Positions 29,061-39,597 of a stretch of DNA of 64,000 bases are shown in pieces. Position numbers and translations under genes: made by a program. This DNA is from Arenibaculum pallidiluteum. Lineage in GTDB: Bacteria > Pseudomonadota > Alphaproteobacteria > Azospirillales > Azospirillaceae. How positions within the stretch are numbered: the first letter of the stretch is position 1; every line of letters begins with the position of its first letter. The notes beneath the pieces are model-generated. The model was not told the origin of the DNA. It saw only the letters and a list, made by a program, of their open reading frames with translations, and ran no database searches. Location of the stretch: contig NZ_JAFIQU010000002.1 of the NCBI RefSeq assembly GCF_017355985.1, positions 1 to 64,000 of the forward strand, given 5' to 3'.

Positions 29061-30171
29061 GCGGCATCACCTCCCTGATGATCGCGGCGGCGATGTCCTG
29101 CAACGGGATCACCTGACCCGCGCCGCCGCGCCTCGTCAGCTCGCCCGGCATGCCCCACACCACGGCCGTCTCCTCGGCTTCCGCGATGGTGCGTCCGCCT
29201 TCGGCCGCGATGCGGGCCAAGCTCTGGGCTCCGTCGTTGCCCATTCCCGTCAGAAGCACGCCCAGCAGCCGGGAGGCGCCGAGATGCTGCAGCGTGCTCT
29301 GGGCAAGCCGGTCCACGCTCGGGTGCCAGACGAAGGATGGCGAGGCGGGAACCGGAAGCACGATCAGGCCCGAGGGCCGGCGCGCCACGACCATGTCGGC
29401 ATCCCCCCGCGCGACATAGGCGCATGCGGGCTCCAGGGGCCGTGGGCGATCCACCTCGACCACGGCCAGGCGGCACAACCGGTCCAGCCGCTGGGCGAAG
29501 ATCCCGGTGAAGGTCGCCGGCATGTGCTGCGCGATCAGCACCGGCCAAGGAAGATCCTCCGGCAGGCCGGAAAGGATTGTTTCGAGTGCCTGAGGACCAC
29601 CGGTCGACGCTCCGATCAGGACCAGCCCATCCGGCTCGCCCGCGTTTGCCTGGGGTCGTGCCGCCGATGTCCGAGGGCGCTGGACGGTGGGCACCGGCAC
29701 GGCATCGCGCGGGGAACGGTTCTCGACGCTTCCGATCTGATGGCGGACCCTCTCCTTGAGCCTCAGCGCCTTGCGCAGGCGCACCTTGGCCGCCTGGCGG
29801 ACCTTCTCGACGAGCACCGGCCTGATCCGGTCGATGCTCAGCGATACCGTTCCCTCCGGCTTCGCCACGTAGTCGACCGCTCCCAGGTCCAGCGCCTCCA
29901 GCGTGGCCTCGGCCGCGCTCCGCGTCAGCGAGGAGACCATGACGACCGGACATGGCGCCTCGATCATCAGGCGGCTCAGGCAGGTCAGACCGTCCATCAC
30001 CGGCATGTTGACGTCCAGGGTGACGACGTCCGGCCGGAAGGTCGCCGCCAGATCCAGCACCTCGGCCCCGTTCCGCGCCAATGCGATCTCGAAATCACCC
30101 TCGGCCCGGAATATCTCCGCAAGCAGCTTGCGCATGAGTGCGGAGTCGTCCGCGATCAGGAGGCGCGTCAT
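29035..30171 (-). CDS. cheB: Chemotaxis methylesterase/glutamine amidase CheB
   Basis: A 378-residue response regulator with an effector esterase domain. The receiver has D8-D9 and acceptor D53 (VVTLDVNMPVMDG). After a basic, Pro-rich linker the esterase carries the triad S189 (LIGASTGGPQ), H216 (IAQHMPATFT) and D313 (TGMGNDGAQ). It removes methyl groups added by CheR or deamidates receptor glutamines. It overlaps the triple-CheW gene by 4 nt. Confidence 0.97.
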   Translation of the reverse strand: MTRLLIADDSALMRKLLAEIFRAEGDFEIALARNGAEVLDLAATFRPDVVTLDVNMPVMDGLTCLSRLMIEAPCPVVMVSSLTRSAAEATLEALDLGAVDYVAKPEGTVSLSIDRIRPVLVEKVRQAAKVRLRKALRLKERVRHQIGSVENRSPRDAVPVPTVQRPRTSAARPQANAGEPDGLVLIGASTGGPQALETILSGLPEDLPWPVLIAQHMPATFTGIFAQRLDRLCRLAVVEVDRPRPLEPACAYVARGDADMVVARRPSGLIVLPVPASPSFVWHPSVDRLAQSTLQHLGASRLLGVLLTGMGNDGAQSLARIAAEGGRTIAEAEETAVVWGMPGELTRRGGAGQVIPLQDIAAAIIREVMPHAAGQKRP

Positions 30172-31688
30172 TCCGGTCCATCGGCGGCTCCGGACGCGAC
30201 CTCGGCGAGGGTGCCGACCTCCTCCGCACTGGCCAAGTTCTCCGGCGACAGCAGGAGCACGACCCTATCCCCGAGATTCGCGATACGCGAGATCAGGCGG
30301 GACTGCTCCGACGACAGCTCTGGCGCCGGGCCGATCGCATCGGCAGGCACCTTCAGGACGGATGTCACGGAATCCACCATGAGGCCGACGCGGATGCTCC
30401 CCAGGGCGATCACGACGATATGGCGCGCCGTCGCTTCGGAGGCCGGCAGGTCGAACCGCCGCCGCTGGTCGATCACCGGCACCACGGTCCCGCGCCGGTT
30501 CACGACGCCCGCGACATAGGCCGGGGCTTTGGGGATCTCGGTCAGTTGCTCGGGCACGCCGATGACCTCGTCGACGACGCCGATCGGGAGCCCGTACTCG
30601 ACCCGTCCGACGCGGAACGTGATGAACTGCTCCGTCTCGGCCTCGCCGCCGACCCGGGCCTCCCTCATGGCTGCCTCCTGCTGGCCGCCCACCGCCAGGG
30701 CATGGACGACGGCGTCGCTGCGCAGCAGGTGGCTTGGCGAGATAATGGACACCAGCCGGCGGCCGCCGTCGAGCCGGCAGATCCCCTCGATGTCACCGGA
30801 CATGTCGCGGGCGAGCAGGACGGGTACGGGCTCAACCGCCCCCTCCTCGACGCGCAGGATCTCGCGCGGCTGGTCCACCACTAGCCCGACGAGCGCCTGA
30901 TCCTCCACTGACAGGACCAGGACCTTGCCGCCGCTGCCGGCCGGAGCCGGAGGCAGGCCCAGCAGCGCTCGCGCCGAGACCAGCGGCACGAGGCGGTCCC
31001 GCAACGTCACGACCCCGAGAACGTGGTCCTGCGCATGGGGCACGCGCGATACCGTGGCGGGCAGCGCGACGATCTCGCGGACGGCCGTGATCGGCACGGC
31101 GTACTCCTCGCCGTCCGAAACGAAGCTCACGAGAACGCGCTCGTGCGAAACGGTCGTGGTAAGCGCACGCTCCGCCGCCTGGCGTGCGGGGATCGCGGTG
31201 GACGTCCGACGGGCTGCGGCCGTGAAGACACGGCCGAGCAGCCTGTCGAGGTCCACTATCAGTGTGGCCGAGCCGTGCCGGGATCCGCGCAGGATGCCCG
31301 AGAGGATATCACCGGTCTCCGGGGTTTCGGCCGAGGCGGGCTCGATCTCGTCCAGGGCGACCTCGACAACGCCCTGCAACTGGTCGACGAGCAGCCCGAC
31401 CGGCGTCTCGTGCTCCAGCACGATCACGCGGGACCTGTCCGTGATCGCGGCCTCGGGCAGGCGCATCGCAGCATGCAGCCCGATGATCGCGGTGACAGAG
31501 CCCCTGAGATTGGCGAGTCCGAGAACGGCCCTAGGGCTCAAGGGCAGGTCCGTGATCTCGGGCGGCCGAACGACCGTGCTGACCCGGGACAGGGGAATGG
31601 CAGCCCGTTCACCGCCGACCAGAAAGGCGAGATGGGCGCCCCGGCTGACGGCGGCGGACTGCTCGTGCTCGAGAGCGGCGACGGCCAT
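30168..31688 (-). CDS. Coupling protein with three tandem CheW domains
   Basis: A 506-residue adaptor made of three CheW folds in a row. The first starts near residue 15 (HLAFLVGGERAAIPLSRVS), the second near 185 (LVSFVSDGEEYAVPITAVREIV) and the third near 350 (FITFRVGRVEYGLPIGVVDEVIG). Each is followed by a repeated V.GL.NLRG-like block (VLGLANLRGSVTAI, VLGVVTLRDRLVPL, VAGVVNRRGTVVPV). CheW links receptors to CheA; a single protein with three domains is rare compared with the usual 150-residue form. The ATG at 31688 starts 1 nt after the receptor's TAG stop. No separate cheW is in the cluster. Confidence 0.92.
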   Translation of the reverse strand: MAVAALEHEQSAAVSRGAHLAFLVGGERAAIPLSRVSTVVRPPEITDLPLSPRAVLGLANLRGSVTAIIGLHAAMRLPEAAITDRSRVIVLEHETPVGLLVDQLQGVVEVALDEIEPASAETPETGDILSGILRGSRHGSATLIVDLDRLLGRVFTAAARRTSTAIPARQAAERALTTTVSHERVLVSFVSDGEEYAVPITAVREIVALPATVSRVPHAQDHVLGVVTLRDRLVPLVSARALLGLPPAPAGSGGKVLVLSVEDQALVGLVVDQPREILRVEEGAVEPVPVLLARDMSGDIEGICRLDGGRRLVSIISPSHLLRSDAVVHALAVGGQQEAAMREARVGGEAETEQFITFRVGRVEYGLPIGVVDEVIGVPEQLTEIPKAPAYVAGVVNRRGTVVPVIDQRRRFDLPASEATARHIVVIALGSIRVGLMVDSVTSVLKVPADAIGPAPELSSEQSRLISRIANLGDRVVLLLSPENLASAEEVGTLAEVASGAADGPE

Positions 31689-31689
31689 G

Positions 31690-33636
31690 CTAATCGGCCG
31701 AGTTCTGGAGTTCGTCGGCCAGCGAAGCGATCTCCTCGACCGCGGCCGCCATATCCTCGGCGCCACGGGCCTGCTGGCGGGCCGCAGCGGCCGCCTCCGA
31801 CGACGAGCGGCTCGCCTGCTCGGCGGCCGTGGCGATCGCCTCCGTACCGGCCATCGCCTGCCCGACGGCCACGAGGATGGCCGAGGCTCCGCCCGCGATC
31901 TCCTGATTGCCGGCAACGACGGCGCTCACCTCCGCCGTCACGCTCTCGATCGTGCGGATGATCGCGCGGTTGCGCTGCACCTCCAGCTCGCCGGCCGTCA
32001 CGGTCTGCTCGAGCTCGCGCCGGACGGTGAGGACCTGATCGTGCATGTCGCGCACGGTATCCCGGATGCGGTCGGCGTTCTCCGCGGATTCGCGGGCAAG
32101 GCCGCGGATGTCCGCCGAAACGACCGCGAACCCCCTGCCGGCATCGCCTGCGCGCGCGGCCTCGACCGAACCACTGATGGCGAGCATGTTGGTCTGGATC
32201 GACGCGGTGTTGATGGCATCGACGATCTTGTCGATGCGCCGGCCGACCTGTTCCAGCCCGGTCATCAGCTTCATGGTCTCGCGCGTGTTCCCCAGGCCGC
32301 GCTCGACGCCGGAGATCAGGCCCTGGATGCCTGCCTGGCTGGCGCGGACGAGGCTGGCCATCTCTTCGGCGTCGCGAAGAGCACCTGCCGTGGTGCTCTC
32401 CACCATCTTCGCGCTGCGCTCGATCTGGGTCAGCGCCGCGCCCGACTGCTGCGCGGCCGCGGCCTGCTGCTGCGCCCCCCGGCTGATCTGGCCGACCGCC
32501 GCCATGATCTCGGCCGCCGCACCCGACAGTTCCTGGACGGTCGCCGACAGCTCCTCCGAGGCCGACGCCACATCCTCGGCACTGCGGATCAGATCGTTCG
32601 AGTGGCGCAGGTCGTCGGACAGGGTTGCCAGCTCCTGGGCCGCTACCTGACTCTGATCCAGAGCCTGACTCTGCTGGGCGATGCTGCGCAGCGATTCCTC
32701 GGCCGCCGAGGACTGCTCCTCGGCGGCGGCGGCGATCTGCTCCGATCCTTTCTGGACCTCGTGGGCTGCGCGTTCAGCCTCCTGGGCCGCCGAAAGGATC
32801 GCGACGCTGCCTTCGGCAAGCGTCGCCATGCTGGTCCGAATCCTCTCGAGCGTACCGGTCACCTGCCGGCCGCTCTCGACCTCCTGCTGGGCAGCAGTGG
32901 CAGCGGAGCTGATCCCTGCAGTGATGGCGCCGACCTCGTCCTGGATACGGCGGACGAGCTCCGCGATGTCGCGCGCGCTGCGTTCCGCGGTCTCGGCCAG
33001 GATGCGCACCTCGTCCGCGACCACGGCGAAGCCCGCTCCCGCCTGCCCGGCGCGCGAGGCTTCGATCGCGGCATTCAGCGCCAGCAGGTTCGTCTGGTCG
33101 GCGATATGCGCGACCGTGCGAACGACGTCGCCGATGCCCGTCGCCTGCCGCTCGAGATCCTGGACCAGTGCGGCCGTGGCGACCTGGCGCTCCGCGCTGG
33201 CGCTGATGCTGGCGATGGTCCCCGTGACCTGGACGCCGCTTTCCGCAAGCAGGACCTGAAGGCTGTCCGTCTTCTGGCGCGAAGCGCCGGCCTTCTCGCG
33301 CGCCTGGGAGAAGGATGCGCCGATCTCCGTGATCGCGGCCAGCGACTGGTGGGATGCGCCGGCGGCGGACTGCGCGCCACTGGCGATCTGCTCCATGGCG
33401 CGGCGCAGTTCCTCGGCCGCGGATGCGGCTTGCGAGATGCTGCTGGCCACCTCCGCCGAGGCGGCGGCCACCCTCTCAGCGATCTTCTGCTGGCGGGCGA
33501 AGGTCCGCGTCCGTTTGCGCTGCGCGGCGGCGCGGCCGTTCGCGGCCGGCGCCGCGACCGTGGCCTGGCCGGCATCGGCCGAAGCGCGCGCAGGCGCCCC
33601 CTGCATCTCGAAACGCGACTTCTTCACCAATGCCAT
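31690..33636 (-). CDS. Soluble methyl-accepting chemotaxis protein with two signalling tips
   Basis: A 648-residue, almost entirely helical receptor with no transmembrane segment and no recognisable ligand-binding domain; the first 40 residues look disordered. Two copies of the receptor hairpin tip are present. Tip 1 is near residues 176-214 ([19 protein letters not shown]... [14 protein letters not shown]). Tip 2, near 472-512, is divergent ([20 protein letters not shown]... [14 protein letters not shown]). Gln/Glu-rich heptads around each tip suggest methylation sites. The protein may fold as an intramolecular bundle. It leads the operon, and the inverted repeat GGCTCCC-N14-GGGAGCC (33670-33697) lies upstream. 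It must sense through partners or internal cues. Confidence 0.9.
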   Translation of the reverse strand: MALVKKSRFEMQGAPARASADAGQATVAAPAANGRAAAQRKRTRTFARQQKIAERVAAASAEVASSISQAASAAEELRRAMEQIASGAQSAAGASHQSLAAITEIGASFSQAREKAGASRQKTDSLQVLLAESGVQVTGTIASISASAERQVATAALVQDLERQATGIGDVVRTVAHIADQTNLLALNAAIEASRAGQAGAGFAVVADEVRILAETAERSARDIAELVRRIQDEVGAITAGISSAATAAQQEVESGRQVTGTLERIRTSMATLAEGSVAILSAAQEAERAAHEVQKGSEQIAAAAEEQSSAAEESLRSIAQQSQALDQSQVAAQELATLSDDLRHSNDLIRSAEDVASASEELSATVQELSGAAAEIMAAVGQISRGAQQQAAAAQQSGAALTQIERSAKMVESTTAGALRDAEEMASLVRASQAGIQGLISGVERGLGNTRETMKLMTGLEQVGRRIDKIVDAINTASIQTNMLAISGSVEAARAGDAGRGFAVVSADIRGLARESAENADRIRDTVRDMHDQVLTVRRELEQTVTAGELEVQRNRAIIRTIESVTAEVSAVVAGNQEIAGGASAILVAVGQAMAGTEAIATAAEQASRSSSEAAAAARQQARGAEDMAAAVEEIASLADELQNSAD

Positions 33637-33801
33637 GACAACCCCTGCTCCTCTGGTCCGCCCGAGAGGCTCCCGACCGAGGAGGCCGGGGAGCCGTCAG
33701 GGAACGAGGCACATTAGTTGCCCGGGGCGCGGCTGCAAAGGGTCCGAAATGGACGATACCGGAAGGCAGCCCAGTGGTCGGAGGAACCCGGCCTCGCCGG
33801 T

Positions 33802-35085
<1,284 letters not shown>

Positions 35086-35237
35086 TCTGTTCCATCCGAC
35101 TCATGGCTTCCGCGGCTCAAGCGCCGCGCGGGCACCTCTTTCTATAGGACGCTGCGAAGGGGTGTCCACCATGCCCCCGGCGAGATCCCAAACTTGCCAC
35201 GTCCGTATTAACCCGAAGCTCCGCGGAGCCCTCCGCC

Positions 35238-35792
35238 TTACCCGGGGCCGTGCAGCGGCACGGGCTCGTCGTCGAACCTTGCGGCGAGCCGCGGGATCAC
35301 GCCGCTCCACAGCCGCACGCTGACGCCGCCCTCCTGCAGGATCGCCCGGGAGGCCGCATGATGGTGCTCGCTGCCGAAGCGAGCCGAGTCGTTGCCGGGG
35401 TGCTCGCGGTGCAGGATCACCTCGGCCAGACCCGCCTGCACGATGCCGCGGGCGCAGTCCGAGCAGGGCATGAAGGGCAGGTAGATCCGACAGCCCTTGA
35501 GCGAGGTGCCCATGCGCGCCGCGTTGTAGATGGCGTTCCGCTCGGCATGCTCGAAGAACAGGTGCTTGGCCGGGGATACCGCCCGCTCCGGACGGTCGTC
35601 GTCCATGCCGCGGGGAAAGGAGTTGTAGCCGGTGGTCCGGATCTCGTTGTCGGGCCCGACGATCACGGCGCCGACCCGCGTCCGCGGGTCCTTGGACTTC
35701 ATGGCGACCAGATAGGCCAGGCTCATGAAGTAGGTGTCCCAGTCCAGCGCCATTGCGCCGCCGTCTTCCTGCGGCACGTGCTTGCGGCTCAT
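35238..35792 (-). CDS. Deoxycytidylate (dCMP) deaminase-type zinc enzyme
   Basis: A 184-residue cytidine/deoxycytidylate deaminase-family protein with the zinc motifs H82-A-E84 (FEHAERNAIYNAAR) and P-C110-S-D-C113 (LPFMPCSDCARGI). The N-terminal pattern YFMSLAYLVAMKSKDPRTRVGAVIV and the GYNSFPRGM insert fit dCMP deaminase, which makes dUMP from dCMP. A broader ComEB-type assignment is also possible. The ATG at 35792 follows AGGGGGAT. The frame continues to a 50-residue C-terminal tail with a further His-rich stretch (GSEHHHAASRAIL). Confidence 0.88.
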   Translation of the reverse strand: MSRKHVPQEDGGAMALDWDTYFMSLAYLVAMKSKDPRTRVGAVIVGPDNEIRTTGYNSFPRGMDDDRPERAVSPAKHLFFEHAERNAIYNAARMGTSLKGCRIYLPFMPCSDCARGIVQAGLAEVILHREHPGNDSARFGSEHHHAASRAILQEGGVSVRLWSGVIPRLAARFDDEPVPLHGPG

Positions 35793-35899
35793 GGGGATCC
35801 CCCTGCCCCGTGGGGCCTTGGCGGGACCGCGTGGCGCCGGTCCCTGCGGGGCCCCTCCGGGGCGGCGGGTGCTGTCATGCCGCCCTTCTACCCCAGCGG

Positions 35900-35927
35900 G
35901 CAGCGGGGCTCAAGCAGCGGGGCTCAA
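35900..35927. repeat. Tandem 14-bp direct repeat
   Basis: GCAGCGGGGCTCAA occurs twice without a gap (35900-35913 and 35914-35927). The second copy contains the stop codon of the small gene at 35924-36121, so the repeat looks like a local slippage event at its 3' end. Confidence 0.9.
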
Positions 35928-36121
35928 GCCGCCGGCCCATCCCCATCGCGGGAATGGACCGCGAAGCCGGCAGCCCCGTCCTCCGGCGCCTCGCCGTCCG
36001 CCGCCGAGTCCGCGCGCCGTCGCGCCTGCTCCTTGCGACGGCGAAGGTTCTCGCGCAGAGCGGCCGCCTGCTTCTCCCGGCGCGCCGCAAGGGACGATCC
36101 CGGTCCTCCTGCTTGCGTCAT
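35924..36121 (-). CDS. Small conserved-type basic coiled-coil protein
   Basis: A 65-residue protein with the pattern LAARREKQAAALRENLRRRKEQARRRAD, a basic amphipathic helix, then an acidic/Gly tail. Short proteins of this shape, with LAARRE.QAAALR.NL.RRK, are common near murA in alphaproteobacteria, but no function is known. The ATG at 36121 has GGGGGGAGG directly before it. It belongs to the minus-strand group leading towards dCMP deaminase and murA. Confidence 0.6.
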   Translation of the reverse strand: MTQAGGPGSSLAARREKQAAALRENLRRRKEQARRRADSAADGEAPEDGAAGFAVHSRDGDGPAA

Positions 36122-36193
36122 CCTCCCCCCAGTCTCTCCGGGTCCCGGCCCGGCTGCTGCCTTGATGCCGGAACGCGGGACCCGGGACAAGGA

Positions 36194-36394
36194 TCAGTCG
36201 CGGCCGCGCGGGCTGCGCCCGAGATCGGCTTCCAGCTCGGCGATCTTCTTCTGAATGGACTCGCGCAGCGCCGGGGAGACATGGGACTTCAGCCCCGCGA
36301 GCTGGTCGCGCAGCTGGCGCAGCTGCTGCTCCTTTTCCTTGAAACTGCGCTTGATCACGGCGTTGTCGGAACGCTGGCCCGAATAGGCGCGCAT
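36194..36394 (-). CDS. Small hypothetical coiled-coil protein
   Basis: A 66-residue, helix-rich protein (IKRSFKEKEQQLRQLRDQLAGLKSHVSPALRESIQKKIAELEADL) with no family I recognise. GGGAGA lies 5 nt before the ATG at 36394, which gives a cleaner N-terminus than the ATG at 36457. It lies 72 nt upstream of the preceding small gene on the same strand and may be cotranscribed with it. Confidence 0.55.
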   Translation of the reverse strand: MRAYSGQRSDNAVIKRSFKEKEQQLRQLRDQLAGLKSHVSPALRESIQKKIAELEADLGRSPRGRD

Positions 36395-36596
36395 GGCGGT
36401 CTCCCATCCTCGAAGGCGCTGATGGATGCCGCGCGGCGGCGCCGAACTCAACTGCAAAGATCGCTTGACGGGGACTCGCAGGACCGCCCCGCCGGACCGT
36501 TCACGGGCCGCAGACTACCACTTTTTCGCGGTGCGCGGCTAAGGTTGCATTAACCAACCGGACGCATCCTGATCTCCCAAAACGGAGGTAGGACCC

Positions 36597-36824
36597 ATGA
36601 CGATCCCGTCGCTGAGCACCAATCAGAGCCGCGCCATCGTGGATGCGTATCGAGGCTGTCTGGAGCAAGGCCACGCCGTCGCCATGAGCGCGGCGATCGG
36701 GGTCTACCGTCATTTCTTCGGGAAGGTCCCGGCGACGCTCGCCGCCGACGAGGTGGCGACGCTGGTCGCCTGCGCGCCGCTGGCCGTGGCTGCCGCGGCC
36801 GTGCCCTACCGGTTCTGCGAGTAG
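36597..36824 (+). CDS. Small hypothetical protein with strong ribosome-binding site
   Basis: A 75-residue protein of unknown function. The N-terminal half is helical (QSRAIVDAYRGCLEQGHAVAMSAAIGVYRHFF), and the C-terminus is hydrophobic (LVACAPLAVAAAAVPYRFCE) with three cysteines in total. GGAGGTAGG, one of the best SD sequences in the window, precedes the ATG by 6 nt, which is the main support. The palindrome GGTT-GCATT-AACC (36543-36555) lies 42 nt upstream and may be a regulatory site. The gene is convergent with tRNA-Thr. Confidence 0.55.
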   Translation: MTIPSLSTNQSRAIVDAYRGCLEQGHAVAMSAAIGVYRHFFGKVPATLAADEVATLVACAPLAVAAAAVPYRFCE

Positions 36825-36837
36825 CTCTGCAGGAGGA

Positions 36838-36912
<75 letters not shown>

Positions 36913-36985
36913 CCGCCGTCGGACGCCGGCTTATGCCATACGGGGGCAGGCGACGCAACCGCCTATGGGGCTCCGCCGGGCCGTC

Positions 36986-38338
36986 CTAGAACTCGCTGTA
37001 TCTCAGGAAGCGGTCCGTCCTGGTCTTCGCCTCGTTCTCGGGGACCGAACCGGTGATCGACCAGAACACCGCGTCCCCGATCTCGCCGTCGAGCTCGACG
37101 GGCGCGGACTGCATGACCTCCACGGGAAGAAAGCGCATCCGGACGCCGCCGGGCCCGCCCCGGCCGTTCAGGAACACGCACGCGAGCGCCGCCTGGTCGA
37201 GATGCCAGTAGGCCGAGGGTTCGCAGTGCAGGAGATGCCAGAGGTAGCGGCGAACCGACCGGAAATAGGCCTCGGCGCCAGGCCCGGGACGCACCAGCAC
37301 CACCGACGCCGAGAAGAACGAGCAGAGATTGATGGCGTTCAGCGGGTCGTGGATCAGTGCGACGTCCCAGTCCTCGCCCTCCAGGAGCGGCCGGATCGGC
37401 TTCACCGCGAGCTGGTCCACATCGGCGCAGAGGATGGCGCGGCCGGGAAAGGCCGCGGCCAGGTCCGGCAGAACGAAGAAGCGCCGGCAGGCGAAGAAGG
37501 TGCGGCGCGCCTGATCGCTGACGCCCTGCAGGTCGACGCTCTCTTCGCTCCAGGTCAGGCGCGCGCCGTGACGGGCCGAAAGGCGCGCCAGCAGGGCCTG
37601 CGAGCCGGCCGTCGGGTTGACGACATGCGCATGCACGGCCGCTGCGTCGCCGGCGTTCTCGAAATACGCGTTCACCGAAGCCGCAAGGAATCGCTCGGCA
37701 TAGACACCATCGCAGCACAGGAGGCAGAGCAGGTCGGCATGGGGATCGGGCCGGACCGACGGAAGCCCCGGAAGAACGTCGGCCTCCCGGACTGAGGCCA
37801 TGACTTCCTCGTAGGCCTTCCCGAAGCGGAGGACGCGCGTACTGATGGACAGCGTCGCCGAGATCGGCAGCTCGATGTCGAAGGCGAAGACGCGGCCCGC
37901 CTCCTCCAGCGCTCCGCCCGCGGCGAAGGCGCCGCCGAGGAAGTAGACGAGCCACGGATCTGGCCGCCCCTGCTCGCGCCCCTGCCACAGGACCTGGACC
38001 GCTTCCCCGATCCGGCCCTGGGCGGCGAGCAGGCTCGCCAGGTTGGTCCAGGAGTCGGTGTTCGTGGGATCGCGGGCGACAGCCCCGCGGAAGGCCTGCT
38101 CGGCGCCGGCGACGTCCCTCAGCATCCGGCAGGCCCGGCCGAGCTGGACCCAGGACGAGGCCGGTCCGCCGAGCCGGACGGCATGCTGGAAGCAGTCCCT
38201 CGCGGCCGCCACCTGCCCGTCCCACAGGGCGGTCATGCCCATGCTCTCCCAGACCGCAGGATCCGCGGCCCGGGCCTGCTCCACGGCGCCAGGCATGTCG
38301 GGAATGGGCCCGGAGGTGTCGCTGTCGCTCGTCCCCAT
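36986..38338 (-). CDS. TPR protein with a nucleotide-sugar transferase-like domain
   Basis: A 450-residue protein. Three to four TPR repeats fill roughly the first 130 residues (e.g. WVQLGRACRMLRDVAGAEQAFRGA and SWTNLASLLAAQGRIGEAVQVL). The rest resembles a small GT-A-type glycosyltransferase, with a DxD-like motif in AILCADVDQLAVKP and a later WHLDQAALACVF. The acceptor may be a protein, since TPR domains often bind substrate protein, but that is inference. I start at the ATG at 38338, where the sequence becomes acidic; upstream codons in the frame are Arg/Ser-rich shadow coding. It is the last gene of the wecB/capE group. Confidence 0.7.
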   Translation of the reverse strand: MGTSDSDTSGPIPDMPGAVEQARAADPAVWESMGMTALWDGQVAAARDCFQHAVRLGGPASSWVQLGRACRMLRDVAGAEQAFRGAVARDPTNTDSWTNLASLLAAQGRIGEAVQVLWQGREQGRPDPWLVYFLGGAFAAGGALEEAGRVFAFDIELPISATLSISTRVLRFGKAYEEVMASVREADVLPGLPSVRPDPHADLLCLLCCDGVYAERFLAASVNAYFENAGDAAAVHAHVVNPTAGSQALLARLSARHGARLTWSEESVDLQGVSDQARRTFFACRRFFVLPDLAAAFPGRAILCADVDQLAVKPIRPLLEGEDWDVALIHDPLNAINLCSFFSASVVLVRPGPGAEAYFRSVRRYLWHLLHCEPSAYWHLDQAALACVFLNGRGGPGGVRMRFLPVEVMQSAPVELDGEIGDAVFWSITGSVPENEAKTRTDRFLRYSEF

Positions 38339-38405
38339 CGCGTCACCTCGCCCGTCAGGATTCGTCGATCGAGGCCGTCCGCCTGCGCGGAGCGCCCCAT
38401 ACAAA

Positions 38406-39581
38406 TCAGAATGCCGGCGCGGGCTCGAACCCGGCGCCGAGAACCCCGGCCGAGGCCTTGGACTCCAGCCACTTGAAATAGTTGTCGAACTTGGCCGCCT
38501 GGGCATCCGCCCCGGAGTCGCGCAGCCGTGCCGCATGACGCCGCATCTCGTCCAGCGGGGCCGTCGGCGCATAGGCGAAGCTGCTGCCGACGGCGCCCTG
38601 CAGGACGCCCCAGAGCTCGCCGACCACGGGCGCCGGGCTCTGCCCGCGCATGAGGTAAAGACGCGCGCGCAGCTCTTCGGCCGCCTGCGGCGCGACCACC
38701 GCTCCGACCGCCTCGACCAGCCGCTCGAAGAGCAGCCGGCCCAGACCAGCCTGGACGAGGATCGCCCCACCGTCGATCAGGATCCGGGTGCAGACCTCGA
38801 TTGCGGCGCAAGCCTGCACGGGATCGTTCCAGTCGAGGTCCGGCAGCAGGTCGGCCAGCCGGTTCCTGTTCAGCAGGTCGGCGCAGGCCCGCGCGCTGTC
38901 GAAGATGCCGCGCTCGGGGAAGCTCGTCGTCGCCTGGGTGGCGTAGGTCCGCGTGAAGACGGTGGACCGGTCGATGAAATGGAGGCGCTCCGTGCGGCTG
39001 GCGTGCAGCCAGAATGCAAAGTCCTGCCCCCAGGGGTAGCGAAGATCGAATCGGCCCAGCCGCGCGAACACGTCGCGATGGATCGCGATCGTGATCCCGT
39101 TCACGTAGTTGAACCCGCAGAAGGCAATGGTCTGCCAGGGCGGCGCCGGCGCGCGCCCCTGGCTGAAGTCGCTGACGTTGCGGCGCCACTCCAGGGTATC
39201 GCCGTCCAGGACGCCGTAATCGCCGTGGAAGAAGCGCGCCTCGGGTTCGGACCGGATCGCGTTCCGGACGACTTCCAGGCGGTCGTGCTCGAACAGGTCG
39301 TCGGAGGAGAGCCAGAGGATCCAGGTGCCGCGCGCCTCCTCGAGGCCGCGGTTCAGGGCCGAGGCCGTGCCGCCGTTCTCCTTCCGGAAGACGCGGAACC
39401 GCGGGTCGCGCGCGGACCAGGAGGCGAGCTCCTGGGGCGTCGCGTCCGTCGATCCGTCGTCGACGATCACCGCCTCCCAGTCCGGGTCCGATTGGGCGAG
39501 CAGACTACCGAGCGATTCCGCGAGGAAATGCGCTTGGTTGTAGGTTGGGACGAGGATCGAGAAGGTCGGCGCGGTCGGCAC
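38406..39581 (-). CDS. Family 2 glycosyltransferase
   Basis: A 391-residue enzyme. The GT-A core is at the N-terminus: FSILVPTYNQAHFLAESLGSLL, VIVDDGSTDATPQ, KENGGTASALNRGLEEARGTWILWLSSDD (the DxD-like metal site) and a later W.QDFAFWLH motif (ED/QD catalytic base region). The last 130 residues are helical and have no assigned domain. The GTG at 39581 has GGAG 8 nt upstream, clears wecB by 16 nt and gives VPTAPTFSILVPTYN; a longer TTG start at 39620 would overlap wecB. Substrate unknown; it probably uses a sugar made by the adjacent genes. Confidence 0.9.
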   Translation of the reverse strand: MPTAPTFSILVPTYNQAHFLAESLGSLLAQSDPDWEAVIVDDGSTDATPQELASWSARDPRFRVFRKENGGTASALNRGLEEARGTWILWLSSDDLFEHDRLEVVRNAIRSEPEARFFHGDYGVLDGDTLEWRRNVSDFSQGRAPAPPWQTIAFCGFNYVNGITIAIHRDVFARLGRFDLRYPWGQDFAFWLHASRTERLHFIDRSTVFTRTYATQATTSFPERGIFDSARACADLLNRNRLADLLPDLDWNDPVQACAAIEVCTRILIDGGAILVQAGLGRLLFERLVEAVGAVVAPQAAEELRARLYLMRGQSPAPVVGELWGVLQGAVGSSFAYAPTAPLDEMRRHAARLRDSGADAQAAKFDNYFKWLESKASAGVLGAGFEPAPAF

Positions 39582-39597
39582 GGCGTGGCTCCGCTCG

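Noticed and set aside
30925-33717. 930-codon plus-strand frame opposite the CheW and receptor genes
   Set aside because: It is the antisense of helical, Ala-rich coding sequence and contains no recognisable domain.
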